From Bretschneidera sinensis (taxonomy: Eukaryota; Streptophyta; Magnoliopsida; Brassicales; Akaniaceae): a stretch of 64,000 bases of DNA. The notes beneath the pieces are model-generated. The model was not told where the DNA came from. It saw nothing but the letters and a program-made list of their open reading frames with translations, and searched no databases. Below, one piece after another: positions 11,556 through 24,952 of the stretch. Both the position numbers and the translations under genes were made by a program. Position 1 is the stretch's first letter; every line of letters begins with the position of its first letter. Location of the stretch: positions 71,395,638 to 71,459,637 of the forward strand of contig CM043699.1 of assembly GCA_023935145.1 (NCBI GenBank). Reading direction: 5' to 3'.

Positions 11556-12430
11556 TGATGCCTTCCCTAACTCGGTATAGATTGACTTGATTTAAGACAA
11601 GCCCAAACTCCAAGAAAGTAGGGGTGAATTCGAGTTGAATCGAGCCCGAATACTAAAGTATTGGAGCTCAGCTCAAGCTTAAATGAATAAACTCTAGCTC
11701 GAGTTCGAATCAAGGTCGAAAATTGGGCTCAACCTCGAGTTTGGTAAATTTTATGAAGACTAGAGCTCGGTTTTATAACAAACGAGCCTATTCGAGCTCG
11801 AGTTCAAGCTCGAGCTCGAACCTAGGCCTTAGATTACCCATTCGAACTCGAGCTTGAGCCTGAACTATAATTTTGATAAATAAAAATATTAAATAAATAT
11901 TGGTTCAAGCTCGAGCTTGGCTCAGCTCAAGTTCGATAATACCTTGTCAAATTGTTCGATAGCCTTTCGAGTTGAACATTTGATAAGCTTTTCGAGCCTA
12001 ATTTTTGGGCTCGAGCTCAATTCGAGTTAAGCTTTGACTGATCTTGAGCTCAAATAGCTTGATAAAAGCTCAGCTCTATTCCAACCCTACAATAAAGTAA
12101 CTTAAGAGATAAGAGAAAATTCTTAGTATTTGGATTAATTGTCTTTGATTACACATTACTAGTCCTATTTAAACAAATTAGGACTAATGAGAGAGTTTAG
12201 TTATTAGTTAGTTAGGATTATGTTTTAGCTCTAACAGTTTTGTAACTAACTCTAAAAAAGACTTTCTTCTTCTTAAGTCTTCTCTTGGTCATCCGGATGG
12301 TTGATTTGGTAAGTCTTGAAGCCTCAAGAACTTTCTAGGCTGTAAGACAGCTTCCTTTATGACTTGATCTTCCCTTGTTGCATTTCTGTCTTCAACCTTC
12401 CCTTGTCTTTCTTTGTTTGCAACTGCATCA
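11556..12430 (-). mobile_element. 3' LTR of element E
   Basis: It ends in ...CTGCATCA at 12,430 and starts TGATGCC at 11,556. It is about 396 bp without the inserted MITE and its 8-bp duplication. It aligns along its length with 25,789-26,158. A purine tract (GGGAGAAGTAT on the minus strand) sits just outside at 12,431-12,444. Confidence 0.8.
11619..12089. mobile_element. hAT-type MITE, GAGCTCGAG-rich
   Basis: A 471-bp element with imperfect inverted ends TAGGGGTGAATTCGAG / CTATTCCAACCCTA and an 8-bp flanking duplication CAAGAAAG/CAATAAAG (11,611-11,618, 12,090-12,097; 7 of 8 match). The interior is filled with CGAGCTCGAG-type palindromes. Ends of this form and 8-bp duplications are typical of hAT elements. 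There is no coding capacity. Confidence 0.75.
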
Positions 12431-12663
12431 ATACTTCTCCCATTGAAAGAAACCTTGCCCTCAAGGTGGAATTGTGGAAAGCTTTTTTGAAAATCTAGAA
12501 TAGTTTCCCAAGTAGCTTCTTCTGCTGGCAGACCCTTCCACTTAATTAACCATTGTGGTGTCCATTGTCCTTGTCTCAAAACCTGTCTCTCTTCCAATAC
12601 AGTTAATGGTTTGTAAAGGGGATGACCTTCTTCACTACTAGGTGGTAAAGCACATGGAGAGAA
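12289..12663 (-). pseudogene. Chromodomain end of element E integrase
   Basis: An open minus-strand frame of about 125 codons starts where element D is inserted. It carries a chromodomain: QWLIKWKGLPAEEATWE, then ILDFQKSFPQFHLEGKV. Chromodomains at the integrase C-terminus mark chromoviruses and are thought to guide insertion to modified histones. The frame runs on through a Gln/Lys-rich tail into the 3' LTR and stops at 12,289. Its upstream part was separated by the 9-kb insertion of D and resumes at 21,638 with an integrase-tail sequence. Confidence 0.8.
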
Positions 12664-13433
12664 TGTAACGACCCATCCTAAGTGGGCCCTATTCGGAATA
12701 ACTCCATTACCTTTTAGCACTAAACACCTTAATTGAAGATGTAACCGCACTAAATTTACAAATCAAACAACAATCTTTCAATCATTACAGATTTGAAAAA
12801 ATACACAACTTTACATAAATGAAACATTTCACCAACTACAATTCGCCTCTTAAGGTTTTATAAAGAACACTGACAGAAAGAAAGAGGTTTTTCTAAAATA
12901 CGACCAATTTGAATAGTTTTACAAACACTACAATGAGGTAAGGACTTAAACTTTCAAAATGATCAAGAGGCGAGGATGCCGTGGATGAGGACTCCATCGA
13001 CCTTAACCAAATGCTTTTCGTTGTTAATCTGAAAAGTTAAGAAGGGAGTGAGTCAAAAAGCTCAGTGAGAAATCAACTTACTAATAATAATCATTTGGGA
13101 GTTGCATTCTTTACTTCTAATTCTTGACATAAAATTTTATTTTTATATGGATCATAAAACTTTTAAGAACAATTCCGGTTTACTTTCTTAAATTCTTAGC
13201 CTCCAAAGAGAAAACATTAATATAACATTAATATTCTTAATAAACCATACTTTTCGTAATATTTAATACATTTCCACAACCTTACAATCAACTCAAACTT
13301 TCAATTATAAATTATATTCCAAAATTACTTTTCATATTACTTATCACAATGAAATTATCATTACAACAACACAAAATTAAACATTTACAAGTAATCTCAT
13401 TGTAAATTCTTCAATTTACAACACTTGTCAAAT

Positions 13434-13515
13434 CATGCCTTTCACAGGACCAATAACATTATACGCCCCTTATAGGCTAATCGCAATACACACCCCTCGT
13501 GGGCTAATTACAATC
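13434..13515. repeat. Short tandem repeats in D 3' LTR
   Basis: About 30-bp units with GCCCCT(C/T)A(T/C)GGGCTAAT. The matching block in the other LTR is 19,690-19,800. Confidence 0.55.
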
Positions 13516-14224
13516 CAATGTGTCAATAAAATGCAATGCTATGCAATGTAATGCACAATGTCTCAAATCAAATCATTTCATATCATTGCTCTTCACTGGG
13601 CCAATTTCATCACCTATGGGATGTCTCCCCATGTACCGGTATATTTCTCAATTTACATTTCACAATATTGTATATTTGGATTTTCGTACACTTTCTTTTA
13701 CGCCGAATCCTACATGTCTAAATTCCTTTGGTGCCCTTACACCTATTGTGGGAAGGGACTTACCGGCCTCACCCATCGCTCGTCCCTCAATAACATACCG
13801 TCAAACAATTATTATTATGCAAGGATGCATTCATGAAGAATTGGTTTGCATTAAATCATTCTCAACCAATTACATCTCTAATTCACAATAAACCAATCAA
13901 TCAATTTTCATTAAATTTCACACACATCACAATTTCCCAAACACAACTATTTCAAAATTCTTCCAAAATTATATCTCATACATTCATATCTCAATGCATA
14001 AGTATAAGGTTATCATAATATTATTCTTTGTTATTTTCAAACCATAAATCTCATAATTTCACAATTCTTATTGCATAAGTGTGTGTGTGTTTATATATAT
14101 AGTTATTGCATTTGCACGATTTCACAACACTTACAAATAGTAAGGTGAAACTCACCTTTGCAAAGCAAAAATCCAACCTCGGGTCACTTCCTAGCCTTTA
14201 GTGTTTTCCATCAATTACACCTAA

Positions 14225-14227
<3 letters not shown>

Positions 14228-14281
<54 letters not shown>
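14228..14281. repeat. (AT)n microsatellite
   Basis: An uninterrupted AT dinucleotide run of about 54 bp inside the D 3' LTR. The sister LTR has only about 24 bp at the same place (20,535-20,558). Confidence 0.9.
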
Positions 14282-14286
<5 letters not shown>

Positions 14287-17200
14287 CACTTAGTATAATT
14301 TCTCAAGAAGTATACTAACATTTAACACCCAATCACATCAAGAAAATTTGTACATGCATTAGAAAACAAGGGTTAAGTCATAAACCCTCTTCCATTTATT
14401 TAAAGCCCCTTGCAAATTCAATTCTAGCATGGTTTAAAACAAAAAAAAAAAAAAAAATCTTTTCAAGAACTTAAACTTTAAAACTTTATCATATAGTTAA
14501 GATTATAGTACCTTGGGAGTAGTTTAGGATTGAAATACTTTAACAAAAGTTACTTATTTTTGGAAACAGGGTTGAAAAACAAATTTAAGGGCTCGAAAAG
14601 TCTCTATATTGGGAAGTCAACTGTAGGTTGCCTAGAAGCTTGCTCCAAGGTCCAAAGAGTTTCACAGTTGATTGTGCACTCAGGACAGTCGAATGTTTGG
14701 TCACAAAATAAAAAATAAAAAAAAATTAGGGAATCCATTTTTCTTCAAAATAACCTTTTGTCACATATAAGACTTCCAAATCAAATCAAATATAAGTTTT
14801 AATGGTTTTAAATTAAGAATTTAACACTATCCAAGAGAATTATTGAACTCAAAATCATTAAATCAACACTTCGTATATAAACCCCTTTTTTTTTTTAAAC
14901 CAAACCCTTATCTCAAACTTTCTTAAGAAATCTTCAAATTCAAACTTCTAAAACACAAAAATTTAGTTTAACAAACATGATTGGTAATTAAAAGAAGGAA
15001 TGACAAGCCTTTACCCTGGTTTTTCCCAAAAACCCTCCATCTTTTCCTTGATCTTCCCCTCTTTCTTTTTTTTTCCCTTTCTCTTCTTTTTTTTTCTTTT
15101 TCTCTTCTCTTTTTATCCTCTCTCCGGGACTCCCTAGAGAATTCCAGCACATTGCTGGTCTCTGTCTCTCTCTCACACACCCTTTTATAGCCCAAACATT
15201 TCCTTTATTGCACAATAACCCCTCTTATTAACACTTCTTCCATGCTTACCCTAAAAATCTTTAAAATTCTAGAATTTCTCTCAAATCTTACTTTATTACT
15301 ACTTAAATCTTACTTTATTACTTATTTCCAAGTTTCAAAAATCCAAGTACGAATTATTTATGCTTCAAAACCAAATAGGTACACCCTTTTACGCGTCAAA
15401 GCACAACCTCAAAATTAAATTATTTTAATTAAGGTACCTAGCTCCATAATTCTCCTCCACTAATAAAAATTTCTTCCTCGAAATTTCCTTGACCAGGGTT
15501 CCAATATTAGAATTATCACTTTCTTAGTTCGTCTCATAATCTCAAGTATACTTATCAAATTCTTGACTTTCATCAAAATTTATCAATACAAGGTTAACCT
15601 TCTATTGCATCATCAATTATATTTCCTCTAAATCGTTGTCAACTAACTGACTCATCACTAGAGTGATCGAACGTACTATTTTAGTAAACTCTTACCGATC
15701 TTGCTAGAAGCTCCTTTCATTCACTTAAGTGGTGCTCATTCTTCTATTAACTACTCATCCTTATGCTTCATTCTTTCTCCTATATCCGATCCTTTAATTC
15801 ATCGGACTAATCCCTCAGTCCCTTATAATCCTAACTAAAAGTATTACTTAACATCATTCCCTTCTCACATGTCCCTTTTACTCTTGTGCTTCAAAGGATA
15901 AAATCTTTACCATTTACATCCCTTTCTAAATCCTTTAAATTTTACCTCAACTTCAAATTTCGAGGGTCTCAACACGGTACTTTCTCTTATCATTCAGTAG
16001 CTTCTTCTCCGATTAGATATTATACTTAGCATTTGTTACCAATGTTATCAAATTTCTTTGTAGTTACTTCAACTTAGCCCTTTACTTATATCCTCAATTC
16101 ATTTACTTCACAATTCCAAATCCACCTATAGAAAAGAAATAATCAACAACAAGTCACCTTTCGGTTAAATATTAAGTTTCTAGCACTTATCAAACAAAGT
16201 GATTCCATTAGTAACTTGCTCTCTGTACTTAACACGTTTCTAACTTTAGCCCAACTTTCCCACTTATTTATTCCATCTAAATCTTAATCTAATCATCACC
16301 AACCGAGGTTTGCTTACCGGTAACTCTTAGATAATTCATCACCATAGCAAAGTTAAGCACTTAATTCTCTAAATTGATTGATCTATCTTTAACAATAATA
16401 TTATGTCGTAAACCAAAATCATAACATTGCTTGTACAATGGTAAACCAATTATTCTTATTTATAAATAACACACACTATTCTACAAATCTCTACTCTAAC
16501 TTCGTCACTTAATTTCCCTCAATAATAATTTACCTATGTTGTCCTTAATCTTTGCTTGCACTTTCCAATGATTTTCATCCATATAACTCCTCCTTTGGTT
16601 TTGATCGGACTTCAAATGCTACCATTCTCTTAGAACCATTCCATTCCTTTTTACAACTTCCTAGATCAAATCTTGTACTCATCCCCCATGCTATAGATTT
16701 TATAAAAAATTTCTTACATAGAAAGTTCTCAAAGATACCCTTAGATAATTCTCCACCCCAAATTTTTTTTAGAGTGCCTCTATCCCTTACCACTATAACC
16801 ATTCCATCTCCAATATTATCAAAGGCATCACACTTTTTAAGACTATACTTCATAAAAGAATTCCAACTGAATCATCAATCAATCATAATCCATCCGTTCT
16901 CACATCTAGTTTAATATACTCTCGACCCTTTACTAACCTTACTTAATCATTCAATTTCCCTTTCATCTAAACAACAAAACTTATTGCATTTTAACTAGAA
17001 CTTTCTTCGCCTATCTCACATTTAATTATTTTCCTCTTTTACAACAATTGGGTGATACCATGGATTCTTTAATTCTTACTAAATCTTTTATCGCTTAGCT
17101 CATCAAACACAACCTCTCCATTTCCTTATTCTACCTCTATTGTTCCAACAACCTTTTATGCATCGAATTACTCTCTTGACTTAACTACACTTTCAATTCA

Positions 17201-18724
17201 TTCTCTTTTCTTGTTTTTTTTTCTTCAGTCCGTTTAAGGAATCTATCTTTTAGAAAACCATCCAACACCTCATTTCTACATCTTTTCTTGTCAATTTTTA
17301 TATCTAATCACCCGATGTACATCAAATTCCAACCATCTTTATTAATTCACTATAAGTGATAGTCTTTGAATATATTCCTTAACATTCACAACAAAACGTT
17401 TTATACAATTCTTCAAAGGTAACTCTTAATCCGATTATGATTGATAATTTCTTCTTGCAATATCTCATTTTTCAATGAAGTTGGCAATCGTTAAATTCTT
17501 AATGATAATTATAGGTGAGTGTTAAAGCTAAAAGTCTAAATCTCTAACTTCTCATTAAATACTCATACCACAATCCTTTAGCCTTGGATTTCCATACCCA
17601 TTTCTCTTTCACTATAAGCGTTCTAGTACTCTTATATTTTACTAAACTCTTGATCTCCCATAATACATCTTCTAAATACTTCCATTACATGGTAATTTCT
17701 TTTACTAGGCATACCCATCACACTTTCGCTAGCCGTCATCGTTTCTAATACCTCAACCACATCAAAAATAGGTCATCCATAATTCTTTAGTTTTTTCAAG
17801 TACTTTAGACAGCTTAATTCCTCATTACTTACCTTTCACTAGATACCAAAAGCATTATTCAAATTTATATCTCCCAATAAAGCAATACTCTTAAGCTCAT
17901 TCAACTAGCACCAAGCATTCACTTATTAATTCTCAAATCTAAGCTCAAGGCTTTCTACGTTTTGAATAATTACACTATCTCTTTGTATTGTATTTCACAT
18001 GACACCTAAGATCAAATCAAAATTTACTACTCCTTTCTCTTTCACAGATTCTCTTATAGCAATTTCTCCCTTCCAACATGCTTCCTTTATTGTCCTTCTT
18101 AAGTCTAAGATATCATGAAAACTTCACTTAAAAGTATTTCTCTCGTTTGATTTCCACTACTCTTTCCTATATAGTACTTCATACACTAACCACTTGTCCA
18201 GCAGTTGCTCTTATCTCTATTTATAATTGTTAACCTATCTACACTTTTACCAATACTTCATTTACCTCTTTAAGTCTCACATCCCAATGATATACTTGGA
18301 ACATTCTATGAAACGGTACAGATTTCTAACTCTCAAATTTCCCCATATTTCTAAAAGGCCTCATAAATCGAACTTCAAAGTATCTCAACCCAAAGCTCAA
18401 ACAACTACCTTCTACCTATGCTCATCACTCAAGTATACTCATGAACAAACCCATTACACAAAACTTTATCTATCTCAAGTTTATAATGTTATACTAACTA
18501 TTCCTTATGCCAAGATTACATAATATTTATAAGATCATCAAAGGAACAATAACACATAACTCAACATTATATAGTTTAGTCTCAAGCTATAAGAATCATT
18601 CACAACAAGGTCTCTAAGTTTTTTATCTAGAAATTAATTGACAACTTACCAAAGTTCAAACAATCTGAATTAAAACTTTAAATTAAACAAACTACTAAGG
18701 GAAAAAATATTTCTTATTCTTTAC

Positions 18725-18728
<4 letters not shown>

Positions 18729-18760
<32 letters not shown>
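18729..18760. repeat. (CA)n microsatellite
   Basis: Sixteen CA repeats without interruption. Confidence 0.95.
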
Positions 18761-18762
<2 letters not shown>

Positions 18763-18875
18763 AACTATTTCTGGCTACCACCACTAAACGGCATCCTCTC
18801 TAACTCTACATGATCGACTTTCTATAACTTACTCAAACACCAAACATCATGCAACTAAGTCTATAGAACCTTAAA

Positions 18876-18893
18876 CCTAATGCTTTGATACCA
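18876..18893 (-). other. Primer-binding site of element D
   Basis: The minus strand reads TGGTATCAAAGCATTAGG, four bases after the 5' LTR end. It is one mismatch from the usual initiator-Met tRNA site TGGTATCAGAGC over 12 bases. Confidence 0.8.
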
Positions 18894-18897
18894 AAAA

Positions 18898-21637
18898 TGT
18901 AACAACCCATCCCGAGAGAGACTTACTCAAAACAACTCCATTACCTTTCAGCATTGAGCCCCTTGACTCAAGATGCAACCACACAAAATTTACAAATCAA
19001 ACAACAATCTTTCAATCATAACAAATCTGAACAAATACATAACTTTACATAAATGAAACTTTTCACTAACTATAATTCAGACTTTAAGGTTTTATAAAGA
19101 ACACCGATAGAAAGAAAGAGGCTTTTAACAAATACGACCAATTTGAATACTTTTACAAACACTAGACTAAGGCAAGGACTTAAACTTTCAAAAGGATCAC
19201 CATATGAGGATGCCTTGGACGAGGACTCTTACCGACCTTAACCAAACACTTTTTGGTGTTAATCTGAAAAGTTAGTAAAAGAAGGGAGTGAGCTAAAAAG
19301 CTTTGAGAGAAATCAACTTACTAAAAATAATCGTTTGGGAGTTAATTTCTTACTTCCAATTTTTGACATAAAATTTTCTTTTTATATGGATCATAAAACT
19401 TTTAAGTACAATTCTGATTTACTTTTTTAAATTCTTAGCCTCTAAAGAGAAAACATTAATATAACATTAATATTTTTAATAAACCAGACTTTTTGTAATC
19501 TTTAATACATTTCCACAACCTTATGATCAATCGTTTTAAAAACATTCAACTTAAACTTTCAAGTATAAAGTATATTCCAAAAGTACTTTTCTTATTACTT
19601 TTCACAATGAAATTATCATCATAACAACACAAAATTAAACATTTACTAGTAATTTCATTCTAAATTCTTCAATTTACAACACTTGTCAAATCATGCCCTT
19701 CACCGGGCCAATAACATTATATGCCCCTCATGGGAAAATCGCAGTACACACCTCTCATGGGTTAATTACATCACATGCCCCTCATTGGCCAATTACAATC
19801 CAATGCCTCAATGAAAGTCAATGCAATGTACAATGTCTCAAATCAAATCATTTCACATCATTGCCCTTCACTAGGCTAATTTCATCACATCGGGGACGTC
19901 TCCTCACGTACCGATACGTTTTTCAATTTACATTTAGACAATATTGTATCTTCGGATTTTCATACACTCTCTTTCAGGCGGAATCCTACACGTTCAAATT
20001 CCTTTGGTGGCCTTACACCGCTTGTGGGAAGGGACCTACTAGTCTCACCCATCACTCACCTCTCAATAACATACCATCAAACAATTATTATTATGCAAGG
20101 ATGAATTCATGAAGAAATGGTTTGCAAAAAATCATTGTCAACCAATTACATCTCTAATTCACAACAAACTAATCAATCAGTTTTCATCACATTTCACACC
20201 CATCACAATTTCCCAACCACTACTATATCAAAACTCTTCCAAAATAGTATCTCATACATTCATATCTCAACACATAAGTATAAGGTTATCATAATATTAT
20301 TCTTTGTTATTTTCAAACCATAAATCTCATAATTTCACAATTCTTATTATGTAAGTAAGTATATGTGTATACACACACACACACACACACATAGTTATTA
20401 TAACTCTATTATTTACAATTGCACGATTTCACAACACTTACAAATAGTAAGGTGAAACTCACATTTGTGAGCAAAAATCCAACCTTGGGTCACTTCCTAG
20501 TCTTTTATGTTTTCCATCAATCACACCTAACCAACATATATATATATATATATATAGTATAAGAACTCAAGAAGGATACTAGCATTTAACACCCAATCAC
20601 ATCAAAGAAATTCGTACAAGCATGAGAAAGCTAGGGTTAAGTTATAAACCCTCTTCCATTTATTTTAAACCCCTTGCAAATTCCATTCTAGCATGGTTTA
20701 AAAAAAAACAAATCTTTTCAAGATCTTAAACTTTAAAACTTTATCATGTAGTCAAGCTCAAAGTACCATGGGAGAAGTTTAGGATTGAAATACTTTAACA
20801 AAAGTTACTTATTTTCGAAAATAGGTTCAAGGGCTCGGATAGTCGATTGTCCATATTGAACAGTCAACTACAAGCAACCTAAAAGCTTTCTCCAAGGTCC
20901 AGAGAGTTTCACAATCGATTATGCATTTGGGACAGTCGACTGTCTAGTCACGAAATTAGAAAATTTTAGGGTAAAAACTCCATTTTTCTTCAAAATAACC
21001 TCTTGTCTCCCATGAGATTTCTAAATCAAATCAAACTCAAGTTTTTAAGGGTTTTGAATCAAAGATTTAACACTACCCAAGAGAAGTATTGAAATCAAAA
21101 TCATTAAATCAACACTTTGTACATAAACCTATTTTTTAAAACAAAACCTTATCTCAAGCTTTTCTTAAGAAATCTTCAAATTCAAACTCTAAAACACAAA
21201 AATTTAGTTTAATAAACTTGCTTGGTAGTTAAAAGAAGGAAAGACAAGCCTTTACCTTGGTTTTTTTTCCAAAAAAAACTCTCTATATTTCCCTTCATTT
21301 TCATCTCTTTCTTCTTCTTTTTCCCTTTCTCTAGAGAATTCCAACACATTGCTGGTCTCTCTCTCTCTCACCCTTTTATAGCCCAAAATTATTTTTTATT
21401 GCATAGTAACCCCTCATCTTAACACTTCTTCCATACTTACCTCAAAACTCTTTAAAATTCTAGAATTTCTTCAAATCAAGTTTTTACTACTTAAATCTTT
21501 ACTTTATTACTTGTTTTCAAGTTTTACAAATCCAAGTAAGAATTATTTATGACTCAAAACCAAATAGGTACACCTTTTGGCGCGTCAAAGAACAACCTCA
21601 AAATTAAATTATTTTAATTAAGGTACTGGGTTCCACA
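18898..21637 (-). mobile_element. 5' LTR of element D
   Basis: It begins TGTAACAACCC and ends TTCCACA, with a minus-strand TATA box near 21,371-21,381 (CTATAAAAGGG). It is co-linear with the 3' LTR with many scattered substitutions, so the insertion is old. A CAGTCGATTGT-type array lies at 20,838-20,945. Confidence 0.8.
20838..20945. repeat. CAGTCGATTGT-type palindromic array in D 5' LTR
   Basis: Four copies: TAGTCGATTGT, ACAGTCAACTAC, ACAATCGATTAT and ACAGTCGACTGT. The sister LTR has the same block, more decayed, at 14,605-14,700. Confidence 0.6.
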
Positions 21638-22714
21638 AAGAATCATTCTTTTGGGCCCTTATAAGGCTTCAATAGGGATACATTGAAGACAAGGTGGATC
21701 TGTGCATCCTGTGGCAGGTCTAATTTGTAAGCAACCTTGCCAACTTGTTTGATGATAGGAAAAAATGACAAAATATTTCTTTCCAGCTTGTTGGATTGTC
21801 TCTTGGAAGCTGAGGTTTGTTTATAAGGTTATAACTTAACCAGTATCAAGTCCCCAACCTTAAAAGATTGATCCTTCTTATACTTGTCAGCTTCAGCTTT
21901 CATTTAGTTATAATCTTTTTGGAGATAAAGCTCAACTACTTGGAGAACTTCAGTTCTATCTCCTAAGTCCTGAATAATGCTTGCTAGGCTACTATCTCCC
22001 CTAGTGCATGCTGCCATGTTAGGAGGTTCTCTCCCAAAAACTAATTTAAATGGGGACATGCCAATGGAAGAATGAAAAATAGTGTTTTAGTGAAATTCTG
22101 CCCAACACAAGAACTTAGGCCACTTGCTAGGGCTGTCACTTACAAAGCACATCAAGTACTGCTCCAGTGTTCTATTTACTACCTCAGTTTGGCCATCAGT
22201 TTGAAAATGACATGCACTGCTCATGTGTAGGACAATGCCTTAAAGCTTGAACAGTTTTGTCCAAAAAGAAGATAATTGTCTTTGGAAACCCATAGAGCTT
22301 GCAGACAATGTTGACAAATAGGTTTGCTACCTTAGCAAGTGTGTAGTGCTTTGGGAGACACCTAAAATGTGTAAACTTTGATTATCTATCAACAACCACA
22401 AAATGACTAGAAAGCCTTGGGTTGGAGGTAAATGTGTGATAAAATCCATGGATATATCTTTCCAAATCTACTCAAGAATGGGTAGAGGCTATAGGAGACC
22501 TTAAGGAGCATGGTTCACATGCTTAGTTTGTTGGCACACTAAGCATTATTTGAAAATTTTCACAACCACTTTCCTCATATGTTTCCAAAAAAATGGAAGA
22601 TAATCTGGTATATGTTCTTTAAATGCCCACATGCCCTCTTAATGGTGATGATTGATATTCTTCTAAGAGTTTGAGCTTTTTTGTAGATTGAGGGTTGAGA
22701 AATATCTTGCGCCT
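21638..22714 (-). pseudogene. Integrase remnant of element E
   Basis: Minus-strand fragments match a Ty3/gypsy integrase. A tail reads GKVAYKLDLPQDAQIHLVFN near 21,650-21,740, just upstream of the D insertion site. A catalytic-core piece reads WKDISMDFITHLPPTQGF near 22,410-22,470. Stops and frame changes interrupt it, so no enzyme can be made. Domain order (RNase H, integrase, chromodomain) fits a chromovirus. Confidence 0.7.
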
Positions 22715-23158
22715 CTAATAGATTAACCCATTCCTAACTACCAATTCAAGGTATTGAGTAGGATGACTTGTAATGGTAGCTGCCAGTTCTACTAGCTCAA
22801 GAATTTTAGAGTTTTCCCTTTTGAGAGTCTCTAAGAAGTAAAATGAAGGTGGGGAAAGAGCAAGATATGATACCTTATCTTTGTTATCTGTCTGCATTCT
22901 TGATAGGCTATCAGTAACCACAATGTATTTGCCTGGTTTGCACATAATTTGGAAACTGAAGCTTAGGAGCTTGCTGAGGAAGACTTGACGTTTAGGTGTT
23001 TGGATTGTCTGGTCCATTAGTGTCTTTAGACTCCTCTGGTCTGTGTGAATCAAAAATTTAGACCCAAGCAAATACCATATCCAATGTAGAACTACTGTAG
23101 TAATGGCCAACATTTCTCTAGTGTAAGTTGAGGCCAGTTGCATTGAAGGGCACAACAT
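22715..23158 (-). pseudogene. RNase H remnant of element E
   Basis: An open minus-strand stretch of 147 codons carries the gypsy RNase H core: a TREMLAI motif, then FLIHTDQRSLKTLMDQ and, near the end of the domain, GKYIVVTDSLSRM. In intact elements this domain degrades the RNA strand of the RNA-DNA hybrid. It is preceded upstream by broken reverse transcriptase sequence and runs on towards integrase. It is one preserved piece of a dead polyprotein. Confidence 0.75.
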
Positions 23159-24950
23159 CTTACTAAAGAATTCTATATGATAACCTTGTTGTAGAAGGAC
23201 AGCTCCAATCCTATATCTAGAAGCATCAGTTTCAAGGACAAAGGTTTGATTAAAGTTTAGTAGTGCTAGGACTAGGGTGGAAGTCAGTGTAAGTTTTAAT
23301 TTCTAAAAAGCATGAGTTGCACATTCATTCCAGATAAAGTTATCTTTCTTGAGAAGGTCAGTTAAAGGAAAATAAATAGAGGCATATCCTTTAACAAACT
23401 TCATATAGTATCTAATGAGGCCTAGGAACCCTCTTAGCTACTTCACAGTGGATGAAGTAGGCTAATTTAACATAACTTGGATCTTTAGTGGATCTGGTGC
23501 TACACTATGCTCAGAAATGATGTGTCCTCAGTAGTTAATTGAAATGGTGCCAACGCTGCACTTGGATAGCTTAGCATACATAGAAGCTTTTTGGAAACAA
23601 GTTAACACAAGTGCAAGATAATCTAGATGTGCTTCAATAGACTTACTGTTACCAAAATGTCATCAAAGAAGACTATGGCAAATTTTATTCATTTCATATT
23701 GGAAAGTAGAGAGAGCATTGGTTAAACCAAATGGCATAACTAGGAACTTATAGTGGCCATGATGAGTCCTAAATGTTGTTTTCTCAATGTCATATGGATG
23801 CATTCTAATTTGATGATAGCCAAATTTCAAATCTAGCTTGGAGAAGATCTTTGCACCATGAAGTTCATCAATGAATTCATCCACAGTTGGTATAGGAAAA
23901 TTATCCTTGATAGTTACAACATTTAGCCCTCTATAATGCACACAACCTCCAAGTGTCATATTTCTTTTTGACTAATAACATTGGGGAACTATATGGACTA
24001 GTGTTGTGTTGAATAACTCCCAATTACAGCATATCTTTGACTAATGTTTTAATTTCTGTCTTCTGAAAATGGGGGTATCTACAAAGCTTGATGTTGATAG
24101 GAGAAGAGCCAGGTAGCAACAGGATTTTAAGATCCACTCTTCTTATTGGGGTAGGCTGGTAGGTTCCTTAAAGGCTATCTTAAAATCCTGTAGGATGGTA
24201 TGAATTTGAGGGTTAATTATATCTTTTAGAATCAAAGACACTTGTTCTTTGGGCTGAGAGTCAGGGACAGTCATTAACATAAATCAAGAAGATAAAGAAT
24301 CATTTATGGTCATCTTCCTAAGCTTACCGTACCCTACCATGTAACATTCTAATCTTTGTTGGCCTTAGAACAATACTAGTTGTCCCTCCCAAACAAATAT
24401 CACGGTTAAAGTTCTATAATCAGTGGTGATATGACCTAAATTCTGTAACCATTGCACTCCTAACACATCATCAGTGGCTTAGATGGGTATAGTAAAGAAA
24501 TCAATGCTAAACATGTGATCTTGGAGCCATATGTCTATTGTAGTACAAACACCAATGCAAGACAAGTATTCACCATTTCCTACTTATACTTTGAAGTGAT
24601 TGGGAGGGATAATAGCCAATCCCAAGTAGTGTGCAATTATTTCTTGTATAAAATTGTGTATTGCCCTCATCAATCAAGACTTGTAAGGGTTGGATCATTT
24701 CCTTGTATTAGAGTTTGAGGAGATACATGACCTATCAATGCATGGAAACCAATAGCAGGACTAGGATCATTACCTTAATGCCAAGTTTTTGGATACTTCC
24801 ATCACAATTAATGCATAAGCCTTTATCTCTCCTTAGTTGTTGCTCTTGTGGTGTAAGCTTTTTGACACTAGTTCTTGGTCTTGGCAATGGTGGTGTAAAC
24901 TAATGCACTGGTTTAGAGCCTAAGAGAGAAGGAGCTGGATTTGGTCTAGG
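23159..24950 (-). pseudogene. Reverse transcriptase and upstream pol remnant of element E
   Basis: An open stretch at 23,663-23,959 shows reverse transcriptase motifs: CVHYRGLN (R/LNxxT region), [27 protein letters not shown] and [16 protein letters not shown]. The catalytic (Y/F)xDD block that should follow, near 23,640, is in another frame, because the open frame ends just after the FQ motif. Upstream DNA to about 24,950 should hold protease but is too broken for me to define it. In the family this enzyme copies element RNA into DNA in cytoplasmic particles. Confidence 0.7.
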
Positions 24951-24952
24951 AC

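Larger units (their letters stand above)
12664..15448 (-). mobile_element. 3' LTR of element D
   Basis: It begins TGTAACGACCCATCC (complement of the LTR 3' end) and ends near GCTCCATA. It is co-linear with 18,898-21,637. It contains a TATA box on the minus strand (CTATAAAAGGG, plus about 15,181-15,191), an (AT)n run and short direct repeats near 13,434-13,512. Confidence 0.8.
15449..18897. other. Internal region of element D, no genes
   Basis: About 3.4 kb with stops in all frames. The longest open piece (16,552-16,914, 120 codons) has no recognisable motif. The left edge carries the AATTTCGAGGAAGAAATTT word (minus strand) and purine tract usual just before a chromovirus 3' LTR. A (CA)n run lies at 18,729-18,760. 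Confidence 0.65.
12664..21637 (-). mobile_element. Non-coding LTR retroelement D (LARD-like) nested in E
   Basis: Two LTRs of about 2.7-2.8 kb flank about 3.4 kb of internal DNA with no protein domain. A minus-strand primer-binding site for initiator Met tRNA and a purine tract (GTGGAGGAGAAT) occupy the expected places. Flanks GAGAA (12,659-12,663) and AAGAA (21,638-21,642) are a 4-of-5 target duplication. The long LTRs and coding-free interior fit a large retrotransposon derivative that depends on another element for enzymes. The PBS and the AATTTCGAGGAAGAAATTT word before the 3' LTR point to a chromovirus ancestor. Confidence 0.8.

Noticed and set aside
14968..15215. Basic Arg/Lys/Glu-rich 75-codon frames
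   Set aside because: Low-complexity TTTCTTC-rich DNA near the D LTR TATA box gives charged frames on one strand and Ser/Phe/Leu frames on the other.
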